Shown here piece by piece: positions 46,342 to 56,562 of a DNA stretch of 64,000 nucleotides. Source of the stretch: Mycolicibacterium goodii (lineage in GTDB: Bacteria; Actinomycetota; Actinomycetes; Mycobacteriales; Mycobacteriaceae); assembly GCF_001187505.1 (NCBI RefSeq), contig NZ_CP012150.1:3968001-4032000 (forward strand). Reading direction: 5' to 3'. Positions within the stretch are counted from its first letter, which is position 1. Every line of letters starts with the position of its first letter. The position numbers were made by a program, and so were the translations under genes. The notes beneath the pieces are model-generated. The model saw only the letters and a list, made by a program, of their open reading frames with translations. It ran no database searches and was not told the DNA's origin.

Positions 46342-48161
46342 TTCGGCCTGCAGCGCCGCGAGCCGCGCCGAGCGGGCCGTCGCGGCCCACTGCGCGTAGC
46401 GGCCCGCCGCACCGATCGGCGTGGCCCACCCGATGTCGGTCTGGCTGACGGTGCGCACGATGCGGACCCCGGGGTCGGTGAGCCAGCGGGCGATGAGCGC
46501 GGTTTCCTCCACGAGCGCCCCGCCCAGCGGTGCGCCCGTCGGCAGCACCACCTGGGCGGCCGCACATATCGCGTCGACCACGGGCATGGGCGGGACCCCG
46601 CGGCGCGCGGTGCCCGCGCCGGCGAGTTGCCCGTAGCGCACCACCGCGAAATGCCAGCCGCCGTTTCCGTCGCGGCGGGCGGCGACGAGTTCGGGGAGCG
46701 ACGCGAGGGCGTGCAGGCGCTGACCGCGCCACAACGTGTCGATCGCCACCGCGGCGTGGTCGCGGACCCGCGCGGCCTTCTCGTAGCGGTTGTCGGCCGC
46801 GAGCTTCTCGATGTGCGTCAGCACGTCGGCGAGCACGGCGCTGTCCGCACCGTCGACGAGATCCGCGGCGCGCCGTGCGGCCGCGGCGTACTCCTCGACG
46901 CGGGCGCCCTGCGCGGCTGGGCACGGCGACAGCTCGCGTTCTGTGCAGCGGTGGATTCCCGACGCGCCGAACCGGGAAGTGCACGTGCGCATCCCGGTGA
47001 ACGTGGCGAGCAGTTCGGCGGTCTCGACGGCGTCGGAGCGGGCCGAGAACGGTCCGATTGCCTTGCGGTGTTTGGGGTCCCGTACCGCCGACAGCCGGGG
47101 GAACGCCTCGTCGGTCAGCGCCACCCACCACCACCGCTTGGGCGCCTTGGAGCGACGGTTGTACGGCGGGGCGTGCGCGGCGAGCAGCCGCAGTTCCCGC
47201 ACCCCGGCCTCCAGATCGTGGGCGCACTCGACGTGGTCGACGCGAATGGCCAGTGACGCCATTTCCTTCATCCGGGCGCGCGGGTCGGCCCCGGTGAAGT
47301 ACTGCCGCACCCGGCGACGCAGATCGACCGCGGTGCCGACATAGAGCACCTCGTTCGACGGGCCGCGGAACAGGTAGACGCCGGGCCGGTTCGGCAGACC
47401 GTCGGCCAGTGCGCGGTTGCGCCGTTGCGCCGGGGTGGTGTCGGGCAGGTACGCGCGAAGGTCGGCGAGGGTGTGTACGCCTTGATTGCCGACGCGCTCG
47501 ATGAGGCCGTGCAACACGTCGACGGTGGCCCGGGCGTCGTCGAGGGCGCGGTGGGTCGGGGTGGTCGACGCGCCGAACAGCCGCGCCAGTTCCGAGAGGC
47601 GCACGCTGGGCGCCTCGTCGCGGGTGAGCACCCGGCGCGCCAGCTTCACGGTGCACAGCACGGGCGGGCGCGGCCAGTTGAGTTGTGCGCGTTCGGCTGC
47701 GGCACGCAGGAATCCGACGTCGAACCCCGCGTTGTGCGCCACCAGCACCGCACCGCGGGCGAACTCGAGGAACATCGGTAGCACCGCCTCGATGCGCGGT
47801 GCGTCGCGCACCATGGCGGTGGTGATGCCGGTCAACTCGACGATCTGCGGCGGGATCGCGCGGCCAGGGTCGACGAGTGTGGCGAGTTCGCCGAGCACCT
47901 CGCCGCCGCGGACCTTGACCGCGCCGATCTCGGTGATGGCGTCGCACGGGCCGCCCGGCCCGGTGGCCTTCGCGCGGCCGCCGGTGGTCTCGAGGTCGAC
48001 GACGACGAACGTGGTGTCCGCCAGGGACACATCTCGTTGAAGCTCCATGTCCAGCGACAGCTGCGCGCCGACGGCGGTGCTGCGCTGGCTCATGGCTGAT
48101 GACGTTAGGGAACCCCACCGACATCGGGCGGCGCCGCGCCGGTCGGTATCGCGATCGGTTA

Positions 48162-48173
48162 ATCGACGTCGAT
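48162..48173. promoter_or_regulatory. 12-bp perfect palindrome upstream of the cysteine-rich gene
   Basis: ATCGACGTCGAT is a perfect palindrome 15 bp before a -10-like TACGGT (48189-48194), so it overlaps the expected -35 region of the gene starting at 48226. It lies in the 132-bp gap shared with the exonuclease gene. Confidence 0.35.
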
Positions 48174-48225
48174 GTCGGTGGCCGGCGATACGGTGCGCGC
48201 AACACCGAACGGAAGGACGGTCACG

Positions 48226-48579
48226 ATGAGCGGAGTGCAGCAGAGGCTGCCCGGTTGGGACGACGGAGACGACTGGAACGGCGACTGGGACGGCGACCGG
48301 GACCGCGCCGCAGGCACGCGGGAATTGAGAGAGTACTGCGACGACTGGGATGCCATGGTCGAGCAGGCGCCTGAGACCGGCAGCGTGACGATCGACTGTG
48401 ACGACTGCGCGGTGCGCGGAGCGGGCTGTCGGGACTGCGTGGTGAGCGTGTTGCTCGGCGTGCCGGAAAAGTTGCTGGACGACGAGCGCCGAGCGCTGGA
48501 AGTCCTTGCAGAAGCCGGTCTTGCACCACGATTGCGTCTCGTACCGATCCACCGCAACGGTGCGTCGGGAGTTGCCTGA
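48226..48579 (+). CDS. Small cysteine-rich protein of unknown function
   Basis: 117 residues. The N-terminus is unusually acidic and tryptophan-rich ([16 protein letters not shown], 11-26). The centre has a CxxC-x6-CxxC array, Cys58, Cys61, Cys68 and Cys71 ([14 protein letters not shown]), which could bind zinc or an iron-sulfur cluster; Cys38 is extra. The C-terminal half is a predicted helix ([20 protein letters not shown]). ATG at 48226 has a GGAAGGA site; the longer frame from 48172 lies in promoter DNA. Function not recognised. The NlpC/P60 gene follows with its own promoter. Confidence 0.75.
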   Translation: MSGVQQRLPGWDDGDDWNGDWDGDRDRAAGTRELREYCDDWDAMVEQAPETGSVTIDCDDCAVRGAGCRDCVVSVLLGVPEKLLDDERRALEVLAEAGLAPRLRLVPIHRNGASGVA

Positions 48580-48642
48580 GCGACACGCATCCCTTCTGCC
48601 GCAGGAAAATTCCCGGATGGGCTGTTAAATTTGCATCTCCTG

Positions 48643-48672
48643 TTGGACAAGCCCGATGCCGTTTCGTAACCT
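48643..48672 (+). promoter_or_regulatory. SigA-like promoter of the NlpC/P60 gene
   Basis: TTGGAC (48643-48648) and TAACCT (48667-48672) are separated by 18 bp. The leader of about 50 nt carries GAGGA before the TTG start. Confidence 0.55.
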
Positions 48673-48731
48673 ATTCGAGACCAAATAGCAGTTCGAGGCG
48701 GCTCGCTGACGCCAGTTGTGAGGACGAAAAC

Positions 48732-49877
48732 TTGAGGCACGCTCGCGCGCATCGGCCCACAAGTCGTTTCAAGCGACCCATAGCAGGTGTGATAGCGAGT
48801 CTGGCTTTAGGCGCCGGTGTTCTCGCGGGAAGTGTGCAGGCGGATCCCGCCGATGACGCGCTGGCAAAGCTCAACGAGCTTTCCCGACAGGCCGAACAGA
48901 CCACCGAGGCCATGCACTCGGCGCAGCTCGACCTCGACAAGAAGCTGGCAGCGCAGCAGGACGCGGAGAAGAAGCACGCCGAGGACGCGGCCGCCGCCGA
49001 ACAGGCGCACGCGCAGCTGGTAACGTTCCAGGCCTCGGTCAATCGCGTTGCTGCGGCACAGTACATGGGTGGTCGCACCTCGGGGGTGGACGCGATCCTC
49101 ACGGCGGACTCCCCCCAGCAGCTGATCGACCAGCTCGCGGTGCAGCGGGTGATGGCCACCGAGATGTCCGCGCAGATGCAGAAGTTCCGCTCGGTGGGCG
49201 AACAGGCCGCCGCGGCCGAGCAGGCGTCGGCGAAATCGGCGGCCGAGGCCAAGACCGCGGCCGAGCAGGCCGCCGCCGTGCGCGCCGAGCTGCAATCCAA
49301 GCAAAGCCAGCTGCAGGTTCAGATCGCCATCGTCAAGTCGCAGTACGAGGCCCTCACTCCGCAGCAGCGGGAGGCACTCGCGACCGCGCCTCCGCCGCCC
49401 GCGGCCCCGCCCGCACCGGCTCCCGATGCTTTGCCGCCGGCCAACGATCCCGGCGTGCTCGCAGCTCCGCCCGAGGGCATCCCGCCGGGCGACGTCGCTC
49501 CGCCGGGCGCAATCCCGGGTAACGGGCAGAGTCCGGTGTCCAACACGGTGATCCAGGCCGCGCTGAGCCGTATCGGCTCGCCGTACTCCTGGGGTGGCTC
49601 CGGCCCCAACGCATTCGACTGCTCGGGTCTGGTGATGTGGGCGTTCCAACAGGCCGGCATCTCCCTGCCGCACTCCAGCCAGGCGCTGGCCCGCGGTGGT
49701 CAGCCGGTGTCGATGGACCAGATCCAGCCGGGCGATCTGGTGACCTATTACTCGGACGCATCGCACGTCGGTATCTACATCGGTGACGGGATGATGGTGC
49801 ACGCGTCGACCTACGGCACCCCGGTTCGGGTCGCCCCGGTCAACAATGCGCCGATCCACAACGTCCGCCGGTACTGA
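48732..49877 (+). CDS. Secreted NlpC/P60 peptidoglycan endopeptidase with coiled-coil
   Basis: 381 residues. A signal peptide (about 1-37) precedes a long Ala/Gln/Glu-rich coiled coil (about 40-205), a proline-rich linker (217-265) and a C-terminal NlpC/P60 domain. The catalytic residues are Cys297 (FDCSGLVMW), His345 (ASHVGIYIG) and His357. It should cleave the D-Glu-mDAP peptide bond in the cell wall. TTG start at 48732 with GAGGA 7 nt upstream. It matches Rv2190c by domain order and position. Coiled coils in this family often block the active site until a partner activates it. Confidence 0.92.
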   Translation: MRHARAHRPTSRFKRPIAGVIASLALGAGVLAGSVQADPADDALAKLNELSRQAEQTTEAMHSAQLDLDKKLAAQQDAEKKHAEDAAAAEQAHAQLVTFQASVNRVAAAQYMGGRTSGVDAILTADSPQQLIDQLAVQRVMATEMSAQMQKFRSVGEQAAAAEQASAKSAAEAKTAAEQAAAVRAELQSKQSQLQVQIAIVKSQYEALTPQQREALATAPPPPAAPPAPAPDALPPANDPGVLAAPPEGIPPGDVAPPGAIPGNGQSPVSNTVIQAALSRIGSPYSWGGSGPNAFDCSGLVMWAFQQAGISLPHSSQALARGGQPVSMDQIQPGDLVTYYSDASHVGIYIGDGMMVHASTYGTPVRVAPVNNAPIHNVRRY

Positions 49878-49923
49878 TCCAGCCGCCGACGATCCCGGCG
49901 GTGACCGGCCCGCGTCGCGGGTC

Positions 49924-50763
49924 ATGAGCCGGATACCGGCTGCGCTTCTCGGGCTCGTGCTGCTCATCGAGTTCGGCCTGGCCGTCGTGCTGCTGCGCGC
50001 CGCACCGGGTGCGCCGACCGCCGGGCAACGTCCGCCGCAGCCCGCCGTGAGCGCACCGGCGGCTCCTTCCGGCCCGGCCGCCGCACCCGTGCAGACGGTG
50101 ACGCTGCCGGACGGGCGCACCGCACGCCTGATGAACCTGGGCGGTGCGCAGTCCGGGCCGCTGCTCGACCGCATCCGCGGCGAGCTTCCCGGCGCGGCCG
50201 AGGCCGTCACCGCGTTCTGGGGCCAGGACTGGCCGCGGGAGATCGAGATCGCGTTCACCGGTTCGCCCGAGCAGTTCCGGGTGCTGGGCGGGGTGGCCGC
50301 CGACATCGCCGCCATCACCACGGCCGACCGGATCGTGTTCGCGCCGGGCGCGGCAACCATGAGCCCCGCCGCGCTGCGAATCGTGCTGCGCCACGAACTC
50401 TTCCACTACGCGGCCCGCTCGGTCACGGCGTACGACGCACCGCGCTGGCTCACCGAGGGGGTCGCGGACTACGTGGCCCGGCCCGACGCACCGCGGCCCG
50501 GCCCGCGCGGCGCCGACGAGCTCGCGCAACTTCCCACCGACGCCGATCTCGACACGCCCGGGGTCACCCGGTCGACGGCCTATGACCGCGCGTGGTGGTT
50601 CGCCAAGTACGTCGCCGACGCATACGGGGTCGCCAAGCTGCGTGACCTGTACGTGCGGGCGTGTGGGCCCGACCACCCCGACATCGCCACCGCGGTGCGG
50701 CAGAGCCTGGGCGCCGACCTCGACGAGGTGGTCGACCGGTGGCGGCGCTGGATGAGCGGCTAG
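49924..50763 (+). CDS. Membrane-anchored zinc metallopeptidase-like protein
   Basis: 279 residues from ATG 49924. One membrane segment (PAALLGLVLLIEFGLAVVLL, about 5-24) and a proline/alanine-rich spacer precede an extracytoplasmic domain with HELFH (157-161) and a downstream glutamate in WLTEGVADYV (Glu178). This is the HExxH...E arrangement of gluzincin (peptidase MA-like) enzymes. An alternative ATG at 49846 overlaps the NlpC/P60 gene by 32 nt and adds 26 polar residues; no strong ribosome-binding site decides between them. Position matches Rv2189c. Substrate unknown; adjacency suggests a cell-envelope role. Confidence 0.78.
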   Translation: MSRIPAALLGLVLLIEFGLAVVLLRAAPGAPTAGQRPPQPAVSAPAAPSGPAAAPVQTVTLPDGRTARLMNLGGAQSGPLLDRIRGELPGAAEAVTAFWGQDWPREIEIAFTGSPEQFRVLGGVAADIAAITTADRIVFAPGAATMSPAALRIVLRHELFHYAARSVTAYDAPRWLTEGVADYVARPDAPRPGPRGADELAQLPTDADLDTPGVTRSTAYDRAWWFAKYVADAYGVAKLRDLYVRACGPDHPDIATAVRQSLGADLDEVVDRWRRWMSG

Positions 50764-50794
50764 CCTGATCGCCGATGGGTAAAGAGACGGTTCG

Positions 50795-51952
50795 ATGACC
50801 CGGGTGTTGTTGGTCACCAACGACTTTCCACCGCGGCGCGGCGGGATCCAGTCGTATCTGGAGGCTTTCGTCGGCGAACTGGTCCACAGCCACGAACTGA
50901 CGGTGTACGCACCGAAGTGGAAGGGTGCCGAGGAGTACGACGAGAAGGCCGCGCAGACCGGCTACCGCGTGGTGCGGCATCCGACGACGTTGATGCTGCC
51001 CGAGCCGATGGTCGCGGCGCGGATGACGCGGCTCATCCGGGAGCACCACATCGAGACGGTGTGGTTCGGCGCCGCGGCACCGCTCGCGCTGCTGGGCCCG
51101 TTGGCCCGGCGCGCCGGGGCCACCCGCATCGTGGCCTCCACCCACGGCCACGAGGTGGGCTGGTCGATGCTTCCGATCGCGCGCACCGCGCTGCGCCGGA
51201 TCGGCGACGACGCCGACGTGGTGACTTTCGTCAGTCGCTACACCCGCGGCCGGTTCGCGTCGGCGTTCGGACCGCGGGCGGCGCTGGAACACCTGCCGCC
51301 TGGCGTCGACACCGACCGGTTCGCGCCGGACCCGGCCGCCCGCGCGCGGATGCGCGACCGGTACGGCCTGGGGGACCGGCCCGTGGTGGTGTGCCTGTCG
51401 CGGCTGGTGCCGCGCAAGGGGCAGGACCTGCTGATCCGGGCGCTGCCCGAATTGCGCCGCCGGGTACCCGACACCGCGCTGGCCATCGTGGGCGGCGGAC
51501 CGTACCTGCAGACGTTGCAGCGCCTGGCCGTCGAGCACGGCGTGGCCGAGCACGTCGTGTTCACCCGCGGCATCCCCGCCGAGGAACTCCCCGCGCACCA
51601 CGCGATGGCCGACGTGTTCGCGATGCCGTGCCGCACCCGCGGCGCCGGGCTCGACGTGGAAGGTCTCGGCATCGTGTACCTCGAGGCCTCGGCGTGCGGC
51701 GTGCCGGTGGTGGCCGGCCGTTCCGGCGGCGCCCCCGAGACCGTGCTGGACACCGAGACCGGCCTCGTCGTGGACGGCACCGATGTCGACGCGATCACCA
51801 CCGCGGTCGGCGACCTGCTGGCCGACCCGGGCCGCGCCGCCGCGATGGGTGTCGCGGGCAGGCACTGGGCGCTGGACAACTGGCAGTGGCGGACCCGGGG
51901 GGCCCGCCTCGCCGAACTGCTGTGCGGCCGACGCGAGGCGCGTCAGGCGTAG
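50795..51952 (+). CDS. pimB: GDP-mannose-dependent alpha-(1-6)-PIM1 mannosyltransferase
   Basis: 385 residues, GT-B fold, family GT4. Adds the second mannose to phosphatidylinositol monomannoside at the inner membrane face. Visible: N-terminal [28 protein letters not shown], the phosphate-binding [12 protein letters not shown] (Arg203, Lys208) and the EX7E-like [21 protein letters not shown] at 50795. In mycobacteria this is PimB' (Rv2188c). Its last 10 bp overlap the end of fadD15. Confidence 0.93.
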   Translation: MTRVLLVTNDFPPRRGGIQSYLEAFVGELVHSHELTVYAPKWKGAEEYDEKAAQTGYRVVRHPTTLMLPEPMVAARMTRLIREHHIETVWFGAAAPLALLGPLARRAGATRIVASTHGHEVGWSMLPIARTALRRIGDDADVVTFVSRYTRGRFASAFGPRAALEHLPPGVDTDRFAPDPAARARMRDRYGLGDRPVVVCLSRLVPRKGQDLLIRALPELRRRVPDTALAIVGGGPYLQTLQRLAVEHGVAEHVVFTRGIPAEELPAHHAMADVFAMPCRTRGAGLDVEGLGIVYLEASACGVPVVAGRSGGAPETVLDTETGLVVDGTDVDAITTAVGDLLADPGRAAAMGVAGRHWALDNWQWRTRGARLAELLCGRREARQA

Positions 51953-53745
51953 AGCGCCGCGATGTCGGCCGCGAACTTCTCCAGCACCACCTTGCGCTTG
52001 ACCTTCAGCGTCGGGGTGAGCTCCCCGGTGTCCTCGGTGAAGTCGACCGGCAGGATCCTGAACTTGCGGATCGCCTCGGCGTTGGAGACGGCCTGATTGG
52101 CCTCCTTGACCGCCAGGTCGACCTCGGCGATCAGGTCCGGGTCCTCGGCCAGGTCGGCCACCGTGGCGGACGCGCTCTTGCCGTTGCGTTCCTTCCAGCC
52201 TCCGAACGCCTCGGGATCGATCGTGATCAGCGCGGCGATGAACGGCTGCTTGTCGCCGACGGCCATGGCCTGGCTGATCAACGGGTGTGCGCGCAGGCGG
52301 TCCTCGAGCAGCGCGGGGGCGACGTTCTTGCCGCCCGCGGTCACGATGATCTCCTTCTTGCGGCCGACGATGGTCAAAAAGCCGTTGTCGTCGATCGCAC
52401 CGAGATCGCCGGTGTGGAACCAGCCCTCGGCATCGATCACGGCGTTGGTCTCTTCTTCGTTCTTCCAGTAGCCGCCGAACACCACGCCGCCCTTGACCAG
52501 CAGCTCGCCGTCGTCGGCGATGCGCATGCTGTTGCCGGGCACCAGCTTTCCGACCGATCCGACCTTGAGGTCGTTCAGGCGGTTCACGGTGATCGCGGCG
52601 CTGGTCTCGGTCAGGCCGTAGCCCTCGTAGATGCTCAGGCCCACGCCGCGGTAGAAGTGGCCGAGCCGTTCGCCCAGCGGGGCGCCACCGGAGATCGCGG
52701 CGTGGCACTCTCCGCCCAGCGCGGCGCGCAGCTTGCCGTAGACCAGCTTGTCGAACACCGCGTGCTTGAGGCGCAGCAGCAGACCCGGCCCGCCGGGGGT
52801 GTCCTGCGCCGTGCTGAATTCGATCGCGGTCTCCGCGGCGATCTCGAAGATCTTGCCCTTGCCGTCGTTGCGGGCGTTCTGCTCGGCGGTGTTGTAGACC
52901 TTCTCGAACACGCGCGGGACCGAGATCACCAGCGTCGGCTTGAACACCCCGAACATCGGAACCAGGTTCTTGATGTCGCTGGTGAAGCCGAGCGTGACCT
53001 TGTTGGCGAACGCGCCGATCGTGATGGCGCGGGCCAGCACGTGCGCCAGCGGCAGGAACACCAGCAGCCGCTCACCCTTGGCCAGGTGGTCGGGGAAGCA
53101 CTCCTTCTGACCGCGGATCTCGTGCAGCAGGTTCGAGTGGGTGAGCTGGCAGCCCTTGGGCCTGCCGGTGGTGCCGGAGGTGTAGATCAACGTGGCGGGG
53201 TCCGACGAGCGGACGTCGGCGAGGCGCTTGTCCAGCTCGGCCGGGTCGACGTCGGCGCCGGCCTGGGCGAGTGCGTCGAGCGCCGGGGTGCCGGTTCCGT
53301 CGATGCGGAACACCTTGCGCAGCGCGGGCAGCTGATCCTTGAGCTGTTCGACCTTGTCGGCGTGCGCATCGGTCTCGGCGAACACCAGCGCGGCCTCGGA
53401 ATTCTCCAGCACGAACCGCACCTGTTCGGCCGCGGAGGTCTCGTAGATCGGCACGGTCACCGCGCCGATGGACAGGATCGCGAAGTCGATGATCGGCCAC
53501 TCGTAGCGGGTGGCCGACAGGATGGCCACGCGGTCACCGGGCTGCACGCCCTCGGCGATCAAACCCAGAGCCGCCGAACGGATCTGGGCGGCGGCCTGGG
53601 CGCAGGTCACATCGGTCCATGAGCCGTCGACCTGGCGGCGGAAAATCACGTGGTCCGGGTCGTCTGCCTCATGGGAGTAGACGCAGCCGGCTACGTTGTC
53701 GTACTCGCCGACGGTGAACGATGCGGGAATACTGTACTCACGCAC
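51943..53745 (-). CDS. fadD15: Long-chain acyl-CoA synthetase
   Basis: 600 residues, adenylate-forming enzyme that makes acyl-CoA. The P-loop-like motif [16 protein letters not shown], the GYGLTETSA motif and the hinge [31 protein letters not shown] are complete. The size and the absence of a FAAL insertion fit the long-chain FACL group. GTG start at 53745. Position matches Rv2187. Confidence 0.93.
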   Translation of the reverse strand: MREYSIPASFTVGEYDNVAGCVYSHEADDPDHVIFRRQVDGSWTDVTCAQAAAQIRSAALGLIAEGVQPGDRVAILSATRYEWPIIDFAILSIGAVTVPIYETSAAEQVRFVLENSEAALVFAETDAHADKVEQLKDQLPALRKVFRIDGTGTPALDALAQAGADVDPAELDKRLADVRSSDPATLIYTSGTTGRPKGCQLTHSNLLHEIRGQKECFPDHLAKGERLLVFLPLAHVLARAITIGAFANKVTLGFTSDIKNLVPMFGVFKPTLVISVPRVFEKVYNTAEQNARNDGKGKIFEIAAETAIEFSTAQDTPGGPGLLLRLKHAVFDKLVYGKLRAALGGECHAAISGGAPLGERLGHFYRGVGLSIYEGYGLTETSAAITVNRLNDLKVGSVGKLVPGNSMRIADDGELLVKGGVVFGGYWKNEEETNAVIDAEGWFHTGDLGAIDDNGFLTIVGRKKEIIVTAGGKNVAPALLEDRLRAHPLISQAMAVGDKQPFIAALITIDPEAFGGWKERNGKSASATVADLAEDPDLIAEVDLAVKEANQAVSNAEAIRKFRILPVDFTEDTGELTPTLKVKRKVVLEKFAADIAALYA

Positions 53746-53836
53746 GGTCTGCCCTCCAGGCTTGTGCTCGGTGTTTTGCGGTCAGCCTAGTCGGCCCCTA
53801 TGGGCCGGCGGCGCCGCATATGTGAAGCTATTCGCG

Positions 53837-54226
53837 ATGAACAGCATTCAGATCGCCGACGAGACCTTCATCGCCGCCGATCCGGCCGCGGTCGGGGCGG
53901 CGGTGGCCGACACCGCGAGCTGGCGCCGGTGGTGGCCGGACCTCCGGCTGGCCGTCGTGGAGGACCGCGCCGCGAAGGGGCACCGGTGGACGGTGACCGG
54001 TGCGTTGACCGGGACCATGGAGATCTGGCTGGAAGAGGTCCTCGACGGGGTGGTCCTGCACTACTTCCTGCATGCCGAGCCGTCCGGTGCGACGGCGCGG
54101 GCGTTGGCACGGATGAATCTGGCGAAGATGAACCATCGGCGCCGCGTCGCGGGCAAGGTGATGTCGTTCGAGCTCAAACAGCGGCTTGAGGCGGGCCGGC
54201 CCGTCGGGGTGTCGCCGCGGGCCTGA
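53837..54226 (+). CDS. SRPBCC-fold protein, Rv2186c type
   Basis: 129 residues. The helix-grip pattern is visible: IADETFIAADPAAVGAAVAD, SWRRWWPDLRLAVVEDR, WTVTGALTGTMEIWLEEV, and a long C-terminal helix. The family binds hydrophobic ligands in a pocket. ATG at 53837 matches the known length. A second SRPBCC gene follows 95 bp downstream, an apparent paired arrangement near phosphatidylinositol mannoside genes. Ligand unknown. Confidence 0.82.
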   Translation: MNSIQIADETFIAADPAAVGAAVADTASWRRWWPDLRLAVVEDRAAKGHRWTVTGALTGTMEIWLEEVLDGVVLHYFLHAEPSGATARALARMNLAKMNHRRRVAGKVMSFELKQRLEAGRPVGVSPRA

Positions 54227-54321
54227 TACGGGTCGAGTTCGTTACGGAAGGGTAGATTTTCCCGGTAGGGCCCGGGGACAGGTCGTGTACCTCCGGCGCA
54301 ACGGGGGAGAAGGGCGTGCAG

Positions 54322-54759
54322 GTGGCGGACAAGACTGCGCAGACCATCTACATCGAGGCCGATCCGAAGGCGGTGATGGACGTCATCGCCGACATCGGCT
54401 CGTATCCGGAGTGGGTCGCCGAGTACAAGGAGACCGAGGTTCTCGAGGTCGACGAGAACGGCAACCCCAAAAAGGCCCGGTTGGTGCTCGACGCCGCGGT
54501 GCTCAAGGACACGATGGTGCTGGAGTACGTGTGGCCGCCCGATCGCACGTCGGTGACGTGGTCGCTGGTCTCGAGCTCGCTGTTGCGGTCGCTCAACGGT
54601 GCTTATCGCTTGTCGCCCAAGGGATCCGGTACCGAGGTGACCTATGAGCTCTCGGTGGATCTCGTCGTCCCGATGATCGGGCTGCTCAAACGCAAGGCCG
54701 AGCGCAGGCTCACCGACACCGCGCTCAAGGACCTCAAGAAGCGGGCAGAGGTGCGGTGA
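54322..54759 (+). CDS. SRPBCC-fold (polyketide cyclase/START-like) protein, Rv2185c type
   Basis: 145 residues from GTG 54322 (VADKTAQTIYIEADP), chosen because GGAGAAGG is about 8 nt upstream and the N-terminus is family-typical; another GTG at 54316 is possible. IGSYPEWVAEYKETEVLE and SLLRSLNGAYRLSPKGSGTEVTYEL are typical of START-like proteins, followed by a basic C-terminal helix (LKRKAERRLTDTALKDLKKRAE). The stop touches the GTG of the ArsA-like gene, so the two are coupled. Confidence 0.85.
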   Translation: MADKTAQTIYIEADPKAVMDVIADIGSYPEWVAEYKETEVLEVDENGNPKKARLVLDAAVLKDTMVLEYVWPPDRTSVTWSLVSSSLLRSLNGAYRLSPKGSGTEVTYELSVDLVVPMIGLLKRKAERRLTDTALKDLKKRAEVR

Positions 54760-56061
54760 GTGCCTGTGAGCCCGCCGCCTGGCAGCCCGCTTGCCGCGGA
54801 CGCACCGACTGAATCGGCGCCCGCCCGGATCAGCCTGTTCGTCGGCAAGGGCGGCGTCGGTAAGTCGACGCTGGCGACGGCGACCGCGGTGCGTGCCGCC
54901 CGCGCGGGTCGGCGCGTCCTGATCGTGTCGACCGATCAGGCGCATTCGACGGGCGACGTGCTGGGCGCCGAGGTGGCGCCGACGGGGCAGCGGGCGCCGA
55001 CGCGGGTGCTCGCCGACATGGACACCGGGTCCGAGGCGGGCGGGTTCCTCGACGCCCTCGCGCTCGACACGCTGGCGCTGCTGGAGGCGCGGTGGGTGGA
55101 GGTGGCCGAGACGCTGTCCGCCCGGTTCCCCGAATCGGATCTGGGAAATGTTGCGCCGGAAGAACTTTCGGCTCTTCCCGGTATCCAGGAGGTGCTCGGG
55201 CTGTACGAGGTCGGCGAGCTGGCCGAGTCGGGCCGGTGGGACCACGTCGTGGTGGACTGCGCCTCAACGGCCGACGCGCTGCGCATGCTCACCCTGCCCG
55301 AGACCTTCGGCCTGTACCTGGAGCGGGCGTGGCCCCGTCATCGCCGGCTGTCCGGCACCGCCGACGCGGCCACCGCGACGATCGTCGCGCTCATGGAACG
55401 CATCGACGCGGGATTGCGGCGGGTCGGCTCGCTGCTCACCGACCCCTCGCGCGTCGGCGCCCATCTCGTGCTCACCCCCGAACGGGTGGTGGCGGCCGAG
55501 GCGGCCCGCACGCTGGGTTCGCTCGCGCTCATGGGCGTCGAGGTGACCGAGCTCCTCGTCAATCAGATTTTGGTTCAGGATGATTCGTTCGAATACCACA
55601 ATCTGCCCGCGCATCCCGCCTTCGACTGGTACACCGAGCGGATCGGTGAGCAGCGGGCCGTGCTCGACGAGCTCGACGCCACCATCGGCGATGTGTCGCT
55701 GGTGCTGGTTCCACACCTGGCCGGCGAGCCGATCGGGCCCAAGGCGCTCGCCGAGCTGCTCGACGCGGCCCGCAGCCGCGACGGGTCACCGCCGCCGGGG
55801 CCGCTGCGGCCGATCGTGGACCGCGAATCCGGGTCCGGACTCGAAGCGATCTACCGGTTGCGTCTAGAGTTGCCGCAGGTCGACTCCGCCGCGTTGACGT
55901 TGGGCCGGGTCGACGACGACTTGATCATCGGAGTCGGCGCCATGCGGCGCCGGGTACGGTTGGCGTCAGTCCTGCGCCGGTGCATCGTGGCCGATGCATC
56001 GCTGCGGGGCAGTCAGTTGACGGTGCGATTCCGTCCGAATCCGGAGGTGTGGCCGGTATGA
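54760..56061 (+). CDS. ArsA/GET3-like ATPase
   Basis: 433 residues. Deviant Walker A GKGGVGKST (29-37) and switch region STDQAHSTGDVLGAE place it in the ArsA/GET3 P-loop group; VVVDCASTADALRMLTLPET is the Walker B segment. No arsenic-resistance genes are nearby. In mycobacteria (Rv2184c) the role is unproven; a membrane-protein or lipid-linked role is inferred from the neighbours. The GTG at 54760 directly follows the previous stop; GTG 54766 is an alternative. It overlaps the next gene by ATGA. Confidence 0.87.
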   Translation: MPVSPPPGSPLAADAPTESAPARISLFVGKGGVGKSTLATATAVRAARAGRRVLIVSTDQAHSTGDVLGAEVAPTGQRAPTRVLADMDTGSEAGGFLDALALDTLALLEARWVEVAETLSARFPESDLGNVAPEELSALPGIQEVLGLYEVGELAESGRWDHVVVDCASTADALRMLTLPETFGLYLERAWPRHRRLSGTADAATATIVALMERIDAGLRRVGSLLTDPSRVGAHLVLTPERVVAAEAARTLGSLALMGVEVTELLVNQILVQDDSFEYHNLPAHPAFDWYTERIGEQRAVLDELDATIGDVSLVLVPHLAGEPIGPKALAELLDAARSRDGSPPPGPLRPIVDRESGSGLEAIYRLRLELPQVDSAALTLGRVDDDLIIGVGAMRRRVRLASVLRRCIVADASLRGSQLTVRFRPNPEVWPV

Positions 56062-56450
56062 CTGGGGCTCATCCCGATTTCGGCCCGGAACTTCGCCAAC
56101 TCGCAGAGACCATTCTCGACCGGCTCGATCCCGCCGTGCGCATGGCCGCCGCCCGCGCGGCCGCCGCGGCCACCGAGGGTCCCGGCAGGTGCCAGCAGGT
56201 GTGGTGTCCGGTGTGTGCGCTGGCCGCGGTGGTCAACGGCGAACAGCATCCGTTGCTGAGCGTGGTCGCCGAGCACAGCGTGGCGTTGCTCGCGGTGATC
56301 CGTGCGCTGCTCGACGACACCGGGCCGGACGGGGACGGCCCCGGTCCCGGCGATCCGGGTGGCGGCGGCCCTGGTCCGGGGCCCGATGAGCCTGCGCCAC
56401 CCGCGGGACCGGGCCGCTATCAGCACATCCCGGTGACCGTCGAGGAGTGA
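56058..56450 (+). CDS. Small conserved protein with a proline/glycine-rich tail, Rv2183c type
   Basis: 130 residues. The N-terminal half is helical and alanine-rich with cysteines in RCQQVWCPVCALAAV (C-x5-C-x2-C), possibly metal-binding. The second half is a Gly/Pro/Asp-rich spacer ending in GRYQHIPVTVEE. ATG at 56058 overlaps the ArsA-like stop, so it is translationally coupled and probably works with that ATPase. Function unknown. Confidence 0.8.
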   Translation: MTGAHPDFGPELRQLAETILDRLDPAVRMAAARAAAAATEGPGRCQQVWCPVCALAAVVNGEQHPLLSVVAEHSVALLAVIRALLDDTGPDGDGPGPGDPGGGGPGPGPDEPAPPAGPGRYQHIPVTVEE

Positions 56451-56562
56451 CCGCCCGGCAACGAGGGCAGGGCCACCCGCACGGCGGTGCTGTGGTAGGC
56501 CCGACATCTGCTGGGTAAAGTTGTCGCAGAGCGCCGCCGGGTGCATCGAGGTGGAGGGGTCC

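Noticed and set aside
48580..48731. c-di-AMP (ydaO) riboswitch upstream of the NlpC/P60 gene
   Set aside because: Such riboswitches precede some cell-wall hydrolase genes, but the gap is short, already holds a promoter, and lacks the conserved riboswitch core.
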